A stretch of 64,000 nucleotides of DNA. It comes from Cylicocyclus nassatus. Its lineage: Eukaryota; Nematoda; Chromadorea; Rhabditida; Strongylidae. The notes beneath the pieces are model-generated. The model worked only from the letters and a program-made list of their open reading frames with translations. It had not been told where the DNA came from and did no database searches. The DNA is taken from positions 43,459,585 through 43,523,584 of the forward strand of contig CATQJL010000316.1 of the NCBI GenBank assembly GCA_958299035.1, given 5' to 3'. This document shows positions 45,443 to 57,255 of this stretch, one piece after another (the first letter of the stretch is position 1; each line of letters begins with the position of its first letter). The translations under genes and the position numbers were made by a program.

Positions 45443-46465
45443 TTAGGTCGTTCCGAAAGTAATATCGCTTTTTTCAAACGTACGCCACATTTCATGGAAC
45501 AAAGATATGTAAGAGATTCTGGTAGCATTTGATGCAGCATTTCATTCTCTTTCTAGTGGTTGTACAATTACAGCACAAAGTTGAATAACCTCTGGGAAAA
45601 TTATCGGAATCTGCGACCCATGCTTTTTGAGAAAATCAACTTTCACAATTTTTCCAAATTTTCATAACAACCCCCGGAAGGAGTCCAAGTTATGTATGGA
45701 TAGAGCAAACCCTACGGGAAACAGCACAAATTTTTTCTACTTTTCAGAGCTCGTCATAATTTCTGTATAGATTTTTTGATGGAACCACCGAATTTTAGCA
45801 GGCTCGTCTCAGACACAAATTCATCAAACACCAAGAAATCGTCAGATTTTGAAACGTACAAAAATGGATTATGGTTTTACACTAATTTTACAAAGCAAAT
45901 GAGCGTTTACCGCTTCCGATTAGCAACTTTCGAAAATTCCGTGTACATCCGGAGGCGCGATGGAAAACTTGAATTACGATGATTTTATCTCGGAAAACTC
46001 GATGAATCGAAAACCAAAAACAACTGATAAAAAGAGGAGAAAAAGCTGCGTCGAATGACACCCGAGCTGCTTGCCGGTTGTTGTTCTGTGAGGTTTGAGT
46101 TGATCAAATATGGAATTTGATGGCATTTTAAAACTGATTCCAGAAACTCTAAGAAGCAAGCTAAGAAAAAGAAAAAAATCACTCTGTGTCCTATAGGATT
46201 TGCTCTATCTACCTACCACTTGTACTTCTTCGGAGAATAGGTACAAAAATTTTAAAAAATTGCCGAACTTGACCATGGCAAAAAGCATGGGTTGCAGATT
46301 TTGTTAATTTTTCGAAAGCTCAATGAAAAATATGCAATGAAATTACAACCATTTGAAAGAGGATGAAATGCTGCATCGAATGCTCCTAAGATCTTTTGAA
46401 AATCTTGATTCCATGAAATGTGGCGTTCATTTGAAAAAAGCGACATTACTTTCGGAACGACCTAA
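45443..46465. mobile_element. TTAGG-type foldback MITE, copy 2
   Basis: Same ends as 7319-8333 (TTAGGTCGTTCCGAAAGTAA), flanked by TA (45441-45442, 46466-46467). Aligns with copy 1 along its length, including the region encoding PNFSRLVSD, with scattered substitutions and small indels. Confidence 0.85.
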
Positions 46466-46467
46466 TA

Positions 46468-47784
46468 TTTCTTGGAAAATGCTGAAAATTCACTCTTGCG
46501 ATTTTAAATGCTTACCATGTAAACTAGGCTGTAAAAAAAGTTCGTCCAACACTTTGGCCAAAGCTTGTTGTTACTCTTCGTACTTAACAAATTCGCTGTA
46601 TCGTCACCTGCACGTTGCAAAATCCCCGAAAGAAAACTTGCAATTTTTCATAGATTTCTCTGTTTTTCCCTGCTAAACCTTCTCCATTCAGACCCTCAAA
46701 CTTGATGCCCATTTCCTCTGATCCTACACTAGTCAAATAATCGTCTTAGTAGATAAAAAGGTTTTAAAAGTCTTGAGCAGATCCTAAAGCACATCTGCCG
46801 CAAGTACCCCTAATATCATGCGTATAGACGCGTGGAATTTTTTCAAAAATCATACAGCACAGATACCGGATGACTTCGCGAACAAAAAACTATATACAGT
46901 GCTGCATATTGCCTGAGAGTATCGTGCGGTATAAGTTTCGTTTTCCTAAACACAACGAGCCGGCTGAGCGGCACGCTTGAAAACCGAAAAAGGTGCGTCT
47001 TATACGCGTGAACCTCGGGACTTGCATTCAAAAAATAACTTTCCCAAACGACTTCAAACTTGACATTTGTCACCTGAACTCGTCATCAGTCTTAAATGGT
47101 GGTTACTCGGATACCGTGCGATACACTGACATTGAGGGCACGGAACAAAGCAGTCTCACTCGGATTTCCCACGTACATATTATTGCAATCTTTAATTTCC
47201 ATTCATAGATGTAGTAGATACCGGGACTAACTAAAGCACACACCCAGTCGTCAACACAGTCATTCAAATGACTTTGCTTAATAATTTATTTGAAATTGTG
47301 TCCCAAAACACTCTTATTTGTAAGGCTTTTCTTTTTTTTTGGTTACGTACATGATATCTCAAAAACACTCAGTTTTCAACTGTTATGTAGAGCTGCATAA
47401 TTAATTCATGTTGATTCTCAGAAAAGATAAGAAAAATGTAAAGCATATTGTTTGATATAGCAAAGCAAGCCCTAAAAGAAGGTATTCAGACAATCGAAAA
47501 TTTGATACATGGAATGTTGAAAAGAAAGATTGAAAAATTCCAATTCCCAAAATATGGATACCTCAGAAAATTGCTGAAAACCTCCAACTCACTCAAAAAA
47601 AGTTACTTGTCGCATCAGCTATGCACGCTATGCACTGCACACTTGCTGCATGTTTTCTAAGCCTGAAAGTCGAGAAGTGAGAACTCGGCAAGCTAATACA
47701 ACAGTGTTTCAACCTTTCGAGTTCTAATGTCGAGAAACATCAATTTAACCTAAAAACCCAAAAAATTGCGACATTTTTGAATTT
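46468..47784. other. Intron DNA, no supported feature
   Basis: Several short ORFs without homology; no repeat ends seen. Confidence 0.35.
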
Positions 47785-49480
47785 TCGACATATGTTGCGA
47801 GCCACATAGGTTTGCTGAGGCATCTATTTAGTCTAACGTATAGGCAATGAAACCTTCCTTAGAGACCGGAAAGAAAGTCCCGCATTAGTCATTGCCCCAC
47901 ATGATCAAATCTCTCCTCTTGACTAGCCTAGTTCGACGCCCTAGGAGCAAACAAGCGGAGACATCACACGACGAGTAGCATACCAAGATCTCCACCGACA
48001 GCGCGACGACAGACTTTCAAGCTCCATTGATGGTTAAAGACTACAGCTGACAGTATGGACAGCCTAAGTACTAGCGGAGATGATATGTATAAGTGACAGT
48101 ATGGCAGGAATGCATCAAGTCACTAGATGCAAAACAGTCCATTCTTCCCGTTCAGTTTCGGTTTGCACAAGAGAACGTATGCCGCTTCAAACGCTTTGCG
48201 AACAGCGATTCTTCGCTCTCAACCAAGGAAGATGCACCTGATATCAAATTCGTTGCTATGATGGTCTGTCTCACTGTATTTTCCCGGCGGACTTGCCATG
48301 TTTTCCCGTCTGTTTCTCGTCAAGTGTTTATTGAATGTTCCTCCTATGATTAGCGTAGTATGCCAAATAATCAGTTTCGTATACAGTGTCAAATTCAGCA
48401 CAGTCTTTCATTTTTCTATGAGGGCAAGTGTTGCAATTTGTTGCCATACAAGTTGTGTCGTATAGGCGATTGCGCACTAGCTGTTGCTTGATGTTACTTT
48501 GAGGAATATTTACGGCAACAACATGCCGCTCTGACTGGGAATGTACTATAAAAACTATAACGGTGTTTTACCTTGTCGGAAGTGAATAGTGTATAATGAA
48601 AGCCTAGCTTCAGTTCGGCGATCTTCAGCACTTGCAGCAAACTTTGGTTTTGATATGGAGTAGCCATTGAAGGCTGGTACCTCATTTGCCAACTCGAGGG
48701 AATCGTCGTAGGTTTCGTCGTACACTTGCTCCACCACGGACCCTCAATTGCCATACTATACATGTTCCGCAGTACTGAACCGGGTTATCCGGTCGTTTAA
48801 TTGGGGCCGAATTACCCGAATTTTGCGTGTAAGATCATAATCTTAGAGCTATCTCCTCCCTTTGCAATAGTATCTCACTTGTATCGTACCTAATTTAGCA
48901 TTAGCTGGGTGTTTAAGTAGAGGAGCCAACCGTTTCGGAGTGGGCTTTTGGTAAAACTTATGTACTGTAAATGTTGATTTGAGTCTTAAAACACTCGTCT
49001 TTTTGGACTGTGTTGATGTGATAATACAACCTCGTCAGTATATTGGCAGTACCTAAGTCTTTCTATTCTGCTCACAAAACAGATGGGAAACGTAGATGCT
49101 AACCTTTGGTTCACTGCCAACCCTATCCACTGCGAATGATATGCGCCCAACCTTTTAACATATTACAGGTGAGACAATTCTTAAAGTCATTGAACGTGCT
49201 TTACTGACCCCATACAAAGATGGTACTACCATGTATAATACATTAAAAAGCGAGACCACTAGAAACGTATAGAGTGACGATATATTGCATGAGCTCTGAT
49301 GGAATCTTTACACCAATCTGGACGCATAAGCTCTCCGTGCTGCACGAGCTCCATTTCGGCCTCAGTCTACAAAATTCAACCAATCATTAGCTAAACCAAT
49401 GCATCATTCGATGATGTCATGGTTCTTAAAAATTGTAAAATTCTTCGAGATAGTGCCGGCCCTTTGACGAATACTAAATA
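47785..49480 (-). mobile_element. Decayed Penelope-like element (PLE-2a)
   Basis: Minus-strand reading from 49480 gives broken pieces parallel to PLE-1: an RT core region (GGTTGGCAGTG...AAGGTTAGC equals GLA-G-RLA, about 49130), LELANEVPAFNGYSISK (48690-48640), QLVRNRLYDTTC then NCNTCPHRKMKDC before the GIY-YIG start (about 48480-48410), and a C-terminus FDIRCIFLG...AVRKAFEA...LLCKPKLN (48260-48130) matching VTILSQEPDTVARKTLEAFW in PLE-1. Many stops and shifts. It is an inverted partner of PLE-2b; similarity ends near 47785. Confidence 0.75.
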
Positions 49481-50354
49481 TAGTTGTTCCGATAGTTTTG
49501 TCCGTATTTTTCATCGCTCACTAAAACTCCAAAGCACCAATCCATGGACGACTTGGGTACCGCTCGATTTAGATTTTCATTCTCTTTCCTACAGCTATAT
49601 TTACTCTCTGATCTACCCTGTCTTTAGAATGTTATCGCCATGGCTTTTTGATATCTTAGCAGTAACGCCGAATCTTTCCTGAATTTTCAAAATTTTTATG
49701 TTGCGGTTTTCAGAAGCGCTGGTAGCTATGGTGTAGAGCAAACCTTTGGCTACATTGTGCCAATTAGATCATATGGGCAACGTTTACCAAGTCCGTTATG
49801 ATTATTTATTTGATAAAAACCGGGCTTTTTTCGATTACGTTTACTAGGCAAGTACCAAGAACTCCAAAAGCTGCTTTTTTAAAGCAAACTAAACTTGTTA
49901 TGTTGCATAAATAATGTTTAATAAGGGATTTGTACCAATTTGCAGAAACTTCAAAAGTTTCGTGTATTTGCTGCAGTTGCGTGTGTCATGACCTTGCCAA
50001 AAATCGAGACCTCCGAAGAAATAATCTTTTGGAGCTAAAAACAGCAGGTTAGGAAAATTCAAAAATGCTTCCTTGTAGTCCGATATTTATTCTCTATTTG
50101 ATTCATAGTTAACCCATTCCAAGTCCTCAGAACGAAATTTTCGAATATTGGTTAAACTGTGAGCAGTTGAAATTGACGGGTGGTGAATTTTGGCAATTAT
50201 CCAAAAAAAGTATGCAAGATTGTGGTTCGAAATGTATAGATAAGAAAGAGAAGGAAAAGTCGCATCGAATGCACGTTAAAGCTTATTCAAGTCTTTATTG
50301 TGCCTGTTTTTATGGTCGTTTGAAAAAACCGACAAAACTTTCGGGACAACCTAG
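49481..50354. mobile_element. TTAGG-type foldback MITE between two PLE copies
   Basis: Ends TAGTTGTTCCGATAGTTTTG and CAAAACTTTCGGGACAACCTAG, flanked by TA (49479-49480, 50355-50356). Same family as the host element at 9576-11985. It sits exactly between the head-to-head PLE-2a and PLE-2b. Confidence 0.75.
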
Positions 50355-50356
50355 TA

Positions 50357-51765
50357 TTACCTTGAGCAATCAAATCATGATTAATTTCATCAGGCCTGTG
50401 TGAAGTAGTCATCCGATGTATGTCATTGTAATACCATCTCTTGATGTATGAGGTCAGTACAGCATGTTTAATGACTTTGAGGAATAACTCAACAGTATTA
50501 TCTTCATGCGCATATTATTCACAATTGAGGGGGTTAGCAGTTGGCTAACGGTTAGCACCTATGCCATCGGTTTCGTGAGCAGACTGGAAAGACCGGTGCT
50601 ATTACGATGCCCACTTAGTACTACCGATATATTGAAGAATGTGGCATTATGACTTCAACACAGTCCGAAATGATGATTGTTTCAAGACTCAAACCAGAAA
50701 TTACAGTACATAAGTTTTGCCAGAAAAGCACCCTGAAACGGTTGGCTTTCTACATAAACATCTGCTAATGCTAAATAACGGTACGATACAAGTGAGACAG
50801 TATCGCAAGGAGAGCTCTAAGACTGTCGTCTTACATACAAATTCGGGTAATCCGGTTGCACTCAGACAATCGCTGGGGGCAGGCGGGCACCGGAAAAATA
50901 GATTGCTGATTTCTCGCACCCCGCTCGCGGATTTTTTGCAAAGCAATCAGGACTTCTCGGAAGACCGCTTGCTGAGTCAGCGGATTTTTGAGAGACCGCC
51001 TGTTGAATTTTTTTCGCTCTTATCTTTTGCAGATATATTGCTGAATCTCTGAGGAATCGAGAACTCAGCAAGCGGTCTTCCGAAAAGTCCTGATTGCTTT
51101 CCAAAAAATCCGCGAGCGGGGTGCGAGAGATCAGCAATCTATTTTTCCGGTGCCCGCCTGCCTCCGGCGATTGTCTGAGCAGTTGAACAATCGGATAACT
51201 GCGGAACATGTATAAAATGACAATCGAGGTCCGCAGTGGAGAAAGTGTAAGACGAGAATCCGTCGAGTTGGCAAATGAGGTAGCAGCCCAAGCACAGCAG
51301 GTCTGCTAGGAAGGCACAGGAAGATGGACCATTATAGCAACGACTTTGATATCAGGTGCATCTTCCATGGTTGCGAGCCAAGAATCGCTCCTCGCAAAGC
51401 GTTTGAAGTGACATACATTCTCTTGTGCAAACCGAAACTGAACAGGAAGAATGGGTAGTTCTGCATCTAGTGACTTGATGCGTTCCTGTCATACTGTCAC
51501 TTATACATGTCGCCTCTGCTAGTACTTAGCTGTCCATATCGGTCAGCTGTAGTCTTTCATCGTCAATGGAGCTTGAAAGTTTGTCGTTGCGCTGTCGGTA
51601 GAAACCTGGGTATACAACTTGTTGTGTAATGTCTCGTCCTGTTTACTTTTGAGACATGGCTCAAAAGTAAAGGCTTAAGCTAGTCTAGAGAAAGATCTGA
51701 TCATACGGGGCAATGACTTAGACCGAATAGATGGCTTAGCAAAGTTGGCTCACAAGAAACTTCAT
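50357..51765 (+). mobile_element. Decayed Penelope-like element (PLE-2b)
   Basis: Plus-strand counterpart of PLE-2a: GGGGTTAGCAGTTGG..AACGGTTAGCACC (GLA-G-RLAP, near 50530), FVSRLERPVLLRCPL, a corrupted YIDD region near 50630 (RYIEECGIM in a shifted frame), LNNGTIQVRQYRKESSKTVV (50770-50830), RNMYKMTIEVRSGESVRRES (51205-51265), FDIRCIFHGCEPRIAPRKAF (51350-51410). Interrupted by MITE copy C. Relative to PLE-2a it has lost the GIY-YIG block near 51310. Inactive. Confidence 0.75.
50861..51179. mobile_element. CTCAGAC-type palindromic MITE, copy C
   Basis: Ends CTCAGACAATCGCTGGGGGC and GCCTCCGGCGATTGTCTGAG, flanked by CA on both sides (50859-50860, 51180-51181). Very similar to copy B but inverted relative to it. 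It splits PLE-2b between codons; PLE-2a shows the uninterrupted order near 48810. Confidence 0.9.
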
Positions 51766-51816
51766 GAATAAAATACAATAATCGATAAAGCAAAGCAAGG
51801 TTTACAAGATAATATT

Positions 51817-52122
51817 AAAGGCACCGTCCACCCATAATCTCGAATTCGATGTTTTTGTCTCCTTCAGGCCTTCTGAAAGCCCTGATTCCGAATATGGAGT
51901 CGAAAATCCATGGAACCCCCAAAAATCCCTGTTTCGAGAACCCTCTGTAACAAGCGCAGGCGAGATAAAGCATATAAGTACCTACTTCGCAACTTCCGGA
52001 GCAGATTTCTCGCTCCAGAAGCAGTCTTTTGCGGTGAAGCTTGAGGGTTTGCCTAGTGTGGGGGCCCACACTGTATGTCATCGTAATCTCGCCAACCTCC
52101 ATTTTGGGTGGACGGTGCCTTT
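51817..52122. mobile_element. AAGGCACCG-type MITE
   Basis: Ends AAAGGCACCGTCCACCCA and TGGGTGGACGGTGCCTTT with inner inverted words ('gcgagataaagcatata' region, 'tttctcgctccagaagc'). Left flank TTA, right flank GA, as in 14840-15288. Confidence 0.7.
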
Positions 52123-52997
52123 GAGCAATCGCGAAGGGATGAATTTGTGTGAAGTTTGGGGCGTAATCTAAAAGGTTTTCAATATCGAAGCTAGATTTTT
52201 ATCTAATCTGTCTATAATCTATCTATCCTGCGAGTTCCAATTTCTTATAACTGCACTATACATGTCAGACAATGTACGCTTGCCGACCTTTTTATGGCTG
52301 GAAAAAAAGTAAAAATTTGCCGAAAATTTGAGAATGTGGCATTTTGGGGTCTTAAGGTTAAATAGCAGATGTTTTGATATGATCTGCGATTGCAGATTAC
52401 ACGAAAATAATTGATGACAGACAACCACAACATTGCAAAAAAAAACAAAAAAAATTACAAGAAGAAGAAATTGCGTTTTTTTATTGAGGCGCATCACACT
52501 TTTGGAGTGATTGGTGCTGCCATGCTCCTGGGGCGGTAGTAATCCCCCGACCTAGCGGCAGGTTTTGTCGACAGGTCGCTGGCATTTTTCCGTGAGGTGA
52601 CCAGTAACTAAAACCCCAAATGTAGGCCGCCCTAGGCTTTTTTCCAAAAAATTTTCTTGATGAAAATGCCGACCCGACTTTATTGAAACCTCCATCAAAA
52701 ATTGCGATTCCAAAAATCTTCCTTTAGGAAAATATTTGGAAGCGCATGAGGGAGCTGCCGGCAACTTCGCGAGGTCAGTTGCTGGCAACGCCGGCATCTT
52801 GTCGTGCTCTTTTGAAAGAGGAGGCTGTCGGCATTTCGTACGCCACGTTGAGATGCTGGCACCTTCGCCGACGGCGTCTGTGAAACCGAGTAATGCTGCA
52901 ATAGCACACAATTTACGTCAAGCGAAAGGATCAGAAAAATTCTTTTTTCATCGAAAAACCATTATTTTTGTCATTATGTGGGTGTTTTCCTTGTTCA
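52123..52997. other. Intron DNA, no supported feature
   Basis: A GC-richer patch at 52500-52900 has open frames on both strands (for example 52736-53020 plus) with no recognised domain. Confidence 0.35.
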
Positions 52998-52999
52998 TA

Positions 53000-53879
53000 T
53001 TAGGTACTTTTTATTTCTAACTAGGTTACAAAGTACCATTCGATAGAACAAAGCAAGCTCTACAAGATGGCTACCCTGCTTTAGCAACAGCTCTGATCCA
53101 CCATGAGTCTCGAGCCAAAAACTAAAAAGATTCAACTGCCCGAAAAATTGAGAAAAATCGTAACTCAGTTCACAAAACTCAAGTAAACACAATCCACTTA
53201 GGACATCTATATACGCTTTTGCCGTATTTTTTCTCCTGTTAGAAACCAAGAAAACGGAAATTTTCGTGCATTTGCCAAAGTGATGCTGTGCCATCCCCAC
53301 ATACATAGTTATATACCACAAACCTGTAGAAGTACAGACTCAAATTTTCAGTTCTTTATAAGTTTTAGTTCTCGAGAAATACCGATTATAGCTTTCCCTA
53401 GTTAGGTGGTTTATGCTTAAATTCAAATTTCTCGAGAATTAAAGCTTGTAGAGAGCTGAAAATTTGCGTTTTTACTCCTACAGGTTTGTACTATACAACT
53501 ACTTATGTGGGAATGGCACAGCATCAATTTGACAAACGCATGAAAATTTCCGTTTTCTTGATTTCTAACAGAGAAAAAAAATACGGCAGCGGCGTATATA
53601 GACGCCTTATATGGATTGTGTTAACGCGAGCGAGTTAGAATTTTTGTAGCATTTTTGTGAACTGAGTTACGATTTTCCTCAATTTTTCGGGTTGCTGAGT
53701 CTTTTTAGTTTTTGGCTCGAAACTCGAGGTAGATCAGAGTTGTTGTTAAAGCTAGATAGCGTTTTTGTAGAGCTTGCTTTGTTCTATCGAATGGTACTTT
53801 GCAGCCTACTTGGAAATGAAAAGTGTATGATTTATTGCGGTTGGAATTCAAAACCTGCATTAATTTCCGGACAACCTAA
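53000..53879. mobile_element. TTAGG-type foldback MITE, left end deleted
   Basis: Right end CCGGACAACCTAA; flanked by TA (52998-52999, 53880-53881). The left end keeps TTAGGT and then lacks about 45 bp that the right arm has, resuming at 'actttttatttc'. Long inverted arms ('agtaccattcgatagaacaaagcaagctctacaa') meet near 53400. Confidence 0.75.
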
Positions 53880-53881
53880 TA

Positions 53882-54634
53882 ATTTTGGTATATCTGTAGA
53901 AAAAATGAATAGTAATGTTATAAAACCAAAAAACGCCATCTTCTTGCAATCCCTTCAAATCTTGTTTGCAACACTTTCGTCTGTCTCTTGCTCTTATCAA
54001 TCAGCTGTTCTTTCAGGTCGATGTATATAACGCGATGTATTGATCCTGTGCTCTCACAGGCGCGACTTTTCTGTGCGTTTCTGTTATTGCTGTCGCACAC
54101 AGCGAAAATGACGGCGTAGTTGAATAATTTGTGCTGCGGCACTCAAAGTTGACGCGTGCAGGTTCGATCGCGCTCGTTGTAACTTTTGCAACTGCCTGCG
54201 TTATCAAAATCTCATGCGCATAGTGCATGCGAATTGAGGTTATCCCTACAATCAATCCGCCTCTGCCGCCGAAGTTGGCAACTTTCCGGAATGTGTACCA
54301 ACCTGCCGGCATCTATGATGCCCCAGGTAGGATATATTTACCACCGCCCTGCTGCTTCTTCCAGATCTTCCAGGTTATCGTTGCATTGTATTTGTTTCCG
54401 TATTTTATCCATGTTTGGCATAATTTACGATCCGAAATAGAAATTTCCCGTAAGTGAGCAGCGAGGAATCATATCTTTTGAATACAAAATACCCAATTTT
54501 TTATGTGTAAATATTTGCAAGCTTCAATCTGGTTTCAATGATTAGCATAAGCATGCATCGAGTCCTCTGTCTCATGCTCGAGGAACAGTACAAGCGTTTT
54601 TGTTGAGTAGAAAGTCATCCTACAATTTATTCAG
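53882..54634. other. Intron DNA before DUF273 exon 6
   Basis: No repeat or exon recognised until the acceptor tttattcag at 54634. Confidence 0.35.
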
Positions 54635-54884
54635 GGAGAAGGATGGGTGAGAGATGGTTGGCTGACGAATAGTCATTGGAATCTTCAACGAGATTTTATG
54701 TTTCATGGTTTGAAGGAAAGAGATAAAAAGCGCTTTAACATAGGTCAAAAAAAGTAATGATATGTTAGAAAGTATTATAATGAAAACACTAAAAGTAAGC
54801 TTTTCAGCGTTCTCAATGGACCTAAGTTCTATCCTTGGTTTAACACCTTAAAAACACCATTAGAGCTCGACAAGTGCAAAGAAG
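54635..54884 (+). CDS. DUF273 glycosyltransferase-like gene, exons 6-7 (possible exon 8 to 55171)
   Basis: Exon 6 54635-54753 reads GEGWVRDGWLTNSHWNLQRD then FMFHGLKER, the signature C-terminal block of DUF273 proteins (GWVRDSWLTN...DFMFHGWK). Exon 5 ends and exon 6 begins in phase 0 (LIYKR-GEGW), across a 13,881-bp intron. A 54-bp GT-AG intron (54754-54807) leads to exon 7 (54808-54884), VLNGPKFYPWFNT...LELDKCKE, donor gaag/gtaagg in phase 1. The strong acceptor ttctctgcag at 55060 would end the protein at once (GL-stop). A weaker acceptor at 55070 keeps the frame open to TGA 55169-55171 (LERICTIETQITIQK...). Trp to Leu in HGWK (HGLK) is a small departure from the family. Confidence 0.8.
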
Positions 54885-56370
54885 GTAAGGATTCAGGCAA
54901 ATACTTAGTGAAATTGGATTTTGAATTGAAGAATGTCTCAAAAATGTCCCCACTGTTTGATTATCTCTCGTGTCCTAATGATTTTCGATGACCTTCGTAT
55001 ATTCTGTGCTAACTTGACTTAGATCTACACTTTGAAAGAAATCACTGATCTTCTCTGCAGGATTATGAAGGAAACCTCGAACGGATTTGCACCATTGAAA
55101 CTCAAATCACGATACAAAAAAATCTTCATACCATCTTAGCTGTTCACAACCGTTACAAACCTGTTTGCTGAATTCAGCACTCCAGAAAACCTTATCAGAT
55201 GAGATTTCAGGTGTTTCAAAAAGTTGCTCAAACTGCAACTAATTTGGAAGGAAGCCAATTTGCAGAAAGTTTAAATTTTGAAGGCAGTGTCCTCGCAAAA
55301 TTTCGAACAGAATTTTTTTCGCTTATTTGGGCTTATTTTTTCTGCTGGTTTTGAAAATCCAGCTTCCAGACATGTCGAAAACGGGCTATCAATACCTCTC
55401 GAAAGCTGACTACTCTAAAAGCCTCTAATTTTTGATTTAAAAGCTTCTCGCCGAGGTTAAGACGCGGAGTCCTGTGAAACCCTACCATTCGACTGTGTGC
55501 GACAAATCACCCTAGCTTATCAATTTATCATTTGGTGGGCGGAGTTCTCCGATTGTGGCGTAAATCTCCCAACTTGTGGACCATTTTGCCTTCCCGTTTT
55601 CACGAAACGTGCTGCGGTTGGGCTGGGGGCATGTCAGGGTGGCTACATTCGCGCAATAGTACCCAAAACCTCCACATAGTCCGGAACTGCTCCAGTCCGG
55701 ACACGGCTTCTGCTCACGAGAGTGACTAACAGTGGATACATTTTCATTACTATATTTCCAAAGCCCATTTTTGACTCTTTCAAAATGTAGATACTTCATA
55801 CTGGCTACACAGGGGGCATGCAGTGAGCAAGTACTGAAATTTTGATCTTCTTCTCACAAGGAAAGGTTCCTCAGTCAACTCGGCCAATCCGGATGAGGCA
55901 TATATCAGGTCGATTCAAAAGTTCTTTCCGTTTTTTCAATCTGCCACAAAGTCAGGTGGAATAAAGGCAGGCAAATGCTCTGAAAACCAGACGCAGTTTT
56001 TCTTCCTCTTTCCAGCAGTCATGATCTGGGCCATTTGCTTTGGTGGCTTCTGAGATAATTGCCAGAAAGAACTCTGCCGTATTAGTAAGTGTTTTTAGTA
56101 CCGAATCTCTACAATGAACGGAAAAATCTATATCATGTTTACAAAAGAAGATGAAAATCTCTTATACGTGCTTTTGAGACATAAAGAAATAGACAGCGGA
56201 ATATTCTTAATCTCTGAGCATTTTCCTCAGGCAGGACAAACGAATAGCTTCGTAGTCTCTTAATGTGGTCCACGGATTATGAGGCCCATTGTATACTCTT
56301 CAACATCGCACGTAGACAAGCGAAATGTTGAAGGCGCCTCAACCTCGGAGGGGAGCACCCCCATAAGTCC
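54885..56370. other. Downstream flank; stray MITE ends
   Basis: Possible DUF273 exon 8 at 55071-55171. gaaggcagtgtcctcgcaaaa at 55283 looks like one end of an AAGGCAGTG element. 55855-55912 repeats part of the foldback at 56371-56922, followed by a mariner-like end (caggtcgattcaaaagttc) at about 55908. A Cys-rich minus frame (55512-55799) is judged accidental. Confidence 0.35.
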
Positions 56371-56922
56371 TTCTACAAAGCCGTTCCGCAGCTAGATACG
56401 GCATTTGGAATCAGCGTTCCAGGCGCTTTACGATCATGCATGCATCATCCAGATTGGCCGAGCTGACTTGGAAATCTTTCTCTGTCAGAAGTTACTGTCG
56501 CGCGGAGATGGTAGCGCAGCAAAGGTGTTCTTTATCAAATCTTGAAAATTTGTGGTGATGAAGAACGAAGCGGTTTTATTTCGGACAAGCATTTCAAAAG
56601 GGTGTTTCTTAATCGTTCAATAAAATTTTTGCAGTCCGGCCACCCTTTGAGCATGTTAGTAGGAAAGAAATTATCTATGACGTATGCAGCAAGTATGTAA
56701 GACTTTTATTACTCTTGAACGAAGATCAAAACCAAAACATGCTGCCTTTAGAAAGCTCGAAAGAAGTCTTTTCGCTTATTTATTCCCGCGCGACAGTAAG
56801 TTTTAACAGGAAAAGGTTTCCAAGTCAGCTCGGCCAATCCGGATGAGGCATATATTATCGTGAAGCGCTTGGAACGCTGATTCCAAGTCTGTCTTATGTA
56901 GCTGCGGAACGGCTTTGTAGAA
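56371..56922. repeat. Foldback repeat, 552 bp
   Basis: Outer arms ttctacaaagccgttccgcagct / agctgcggaacggctttgtagaa, continuing through gcgttcc(a)ggcgctttacgat and ggccgagctgacttgga to gtcgcgcg. The loop (about 56535-56785) has no coding signal. Confidence 0.7.
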
Positions 56923-57255
56923 TGAGTTAGCGAGTGTCAACTGACGCAGGGTTTTCAAGTTGTTATAGATCCAGACTGAACATATACCCTCGGGTTGTAG
57001 ATAAAATTGCTTTCGGTTCCACGTTTTTATTCCAAGTCTTCGAGGGCATGAGCATAGCCTAAGTTTGTTGCCGAGAAAAAAAATCGTTTACTTTTGAAAA
57101 TGGAGACAAACCCCGCACATCGAATTTCCTGGCCTAGACGAAACTACTACAATAAGAACATTGGTCATTCTCCAAATACGGGCTGCAAATGTGGTCGGTT
57201 TTCCTAGAAGTTACTCCGTTGAACAGTGCTCAAGTCTACATTGTCCTTTCCTTAA
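56923..57255. other. No supported feature
   Basis: Spacer between two foldback elements; nothing recognised. Confidence 0.4.

Noticed and set aside
55512..55799. Cys-rich minus ORF (PCPDWSSSGLCGG...)
   Set aside because: Lies next to an AAGGCAGTG-type end in GC-richer sequence; cysteine spacing does not fit ShK or another known domain and no start or splice structure supports it.
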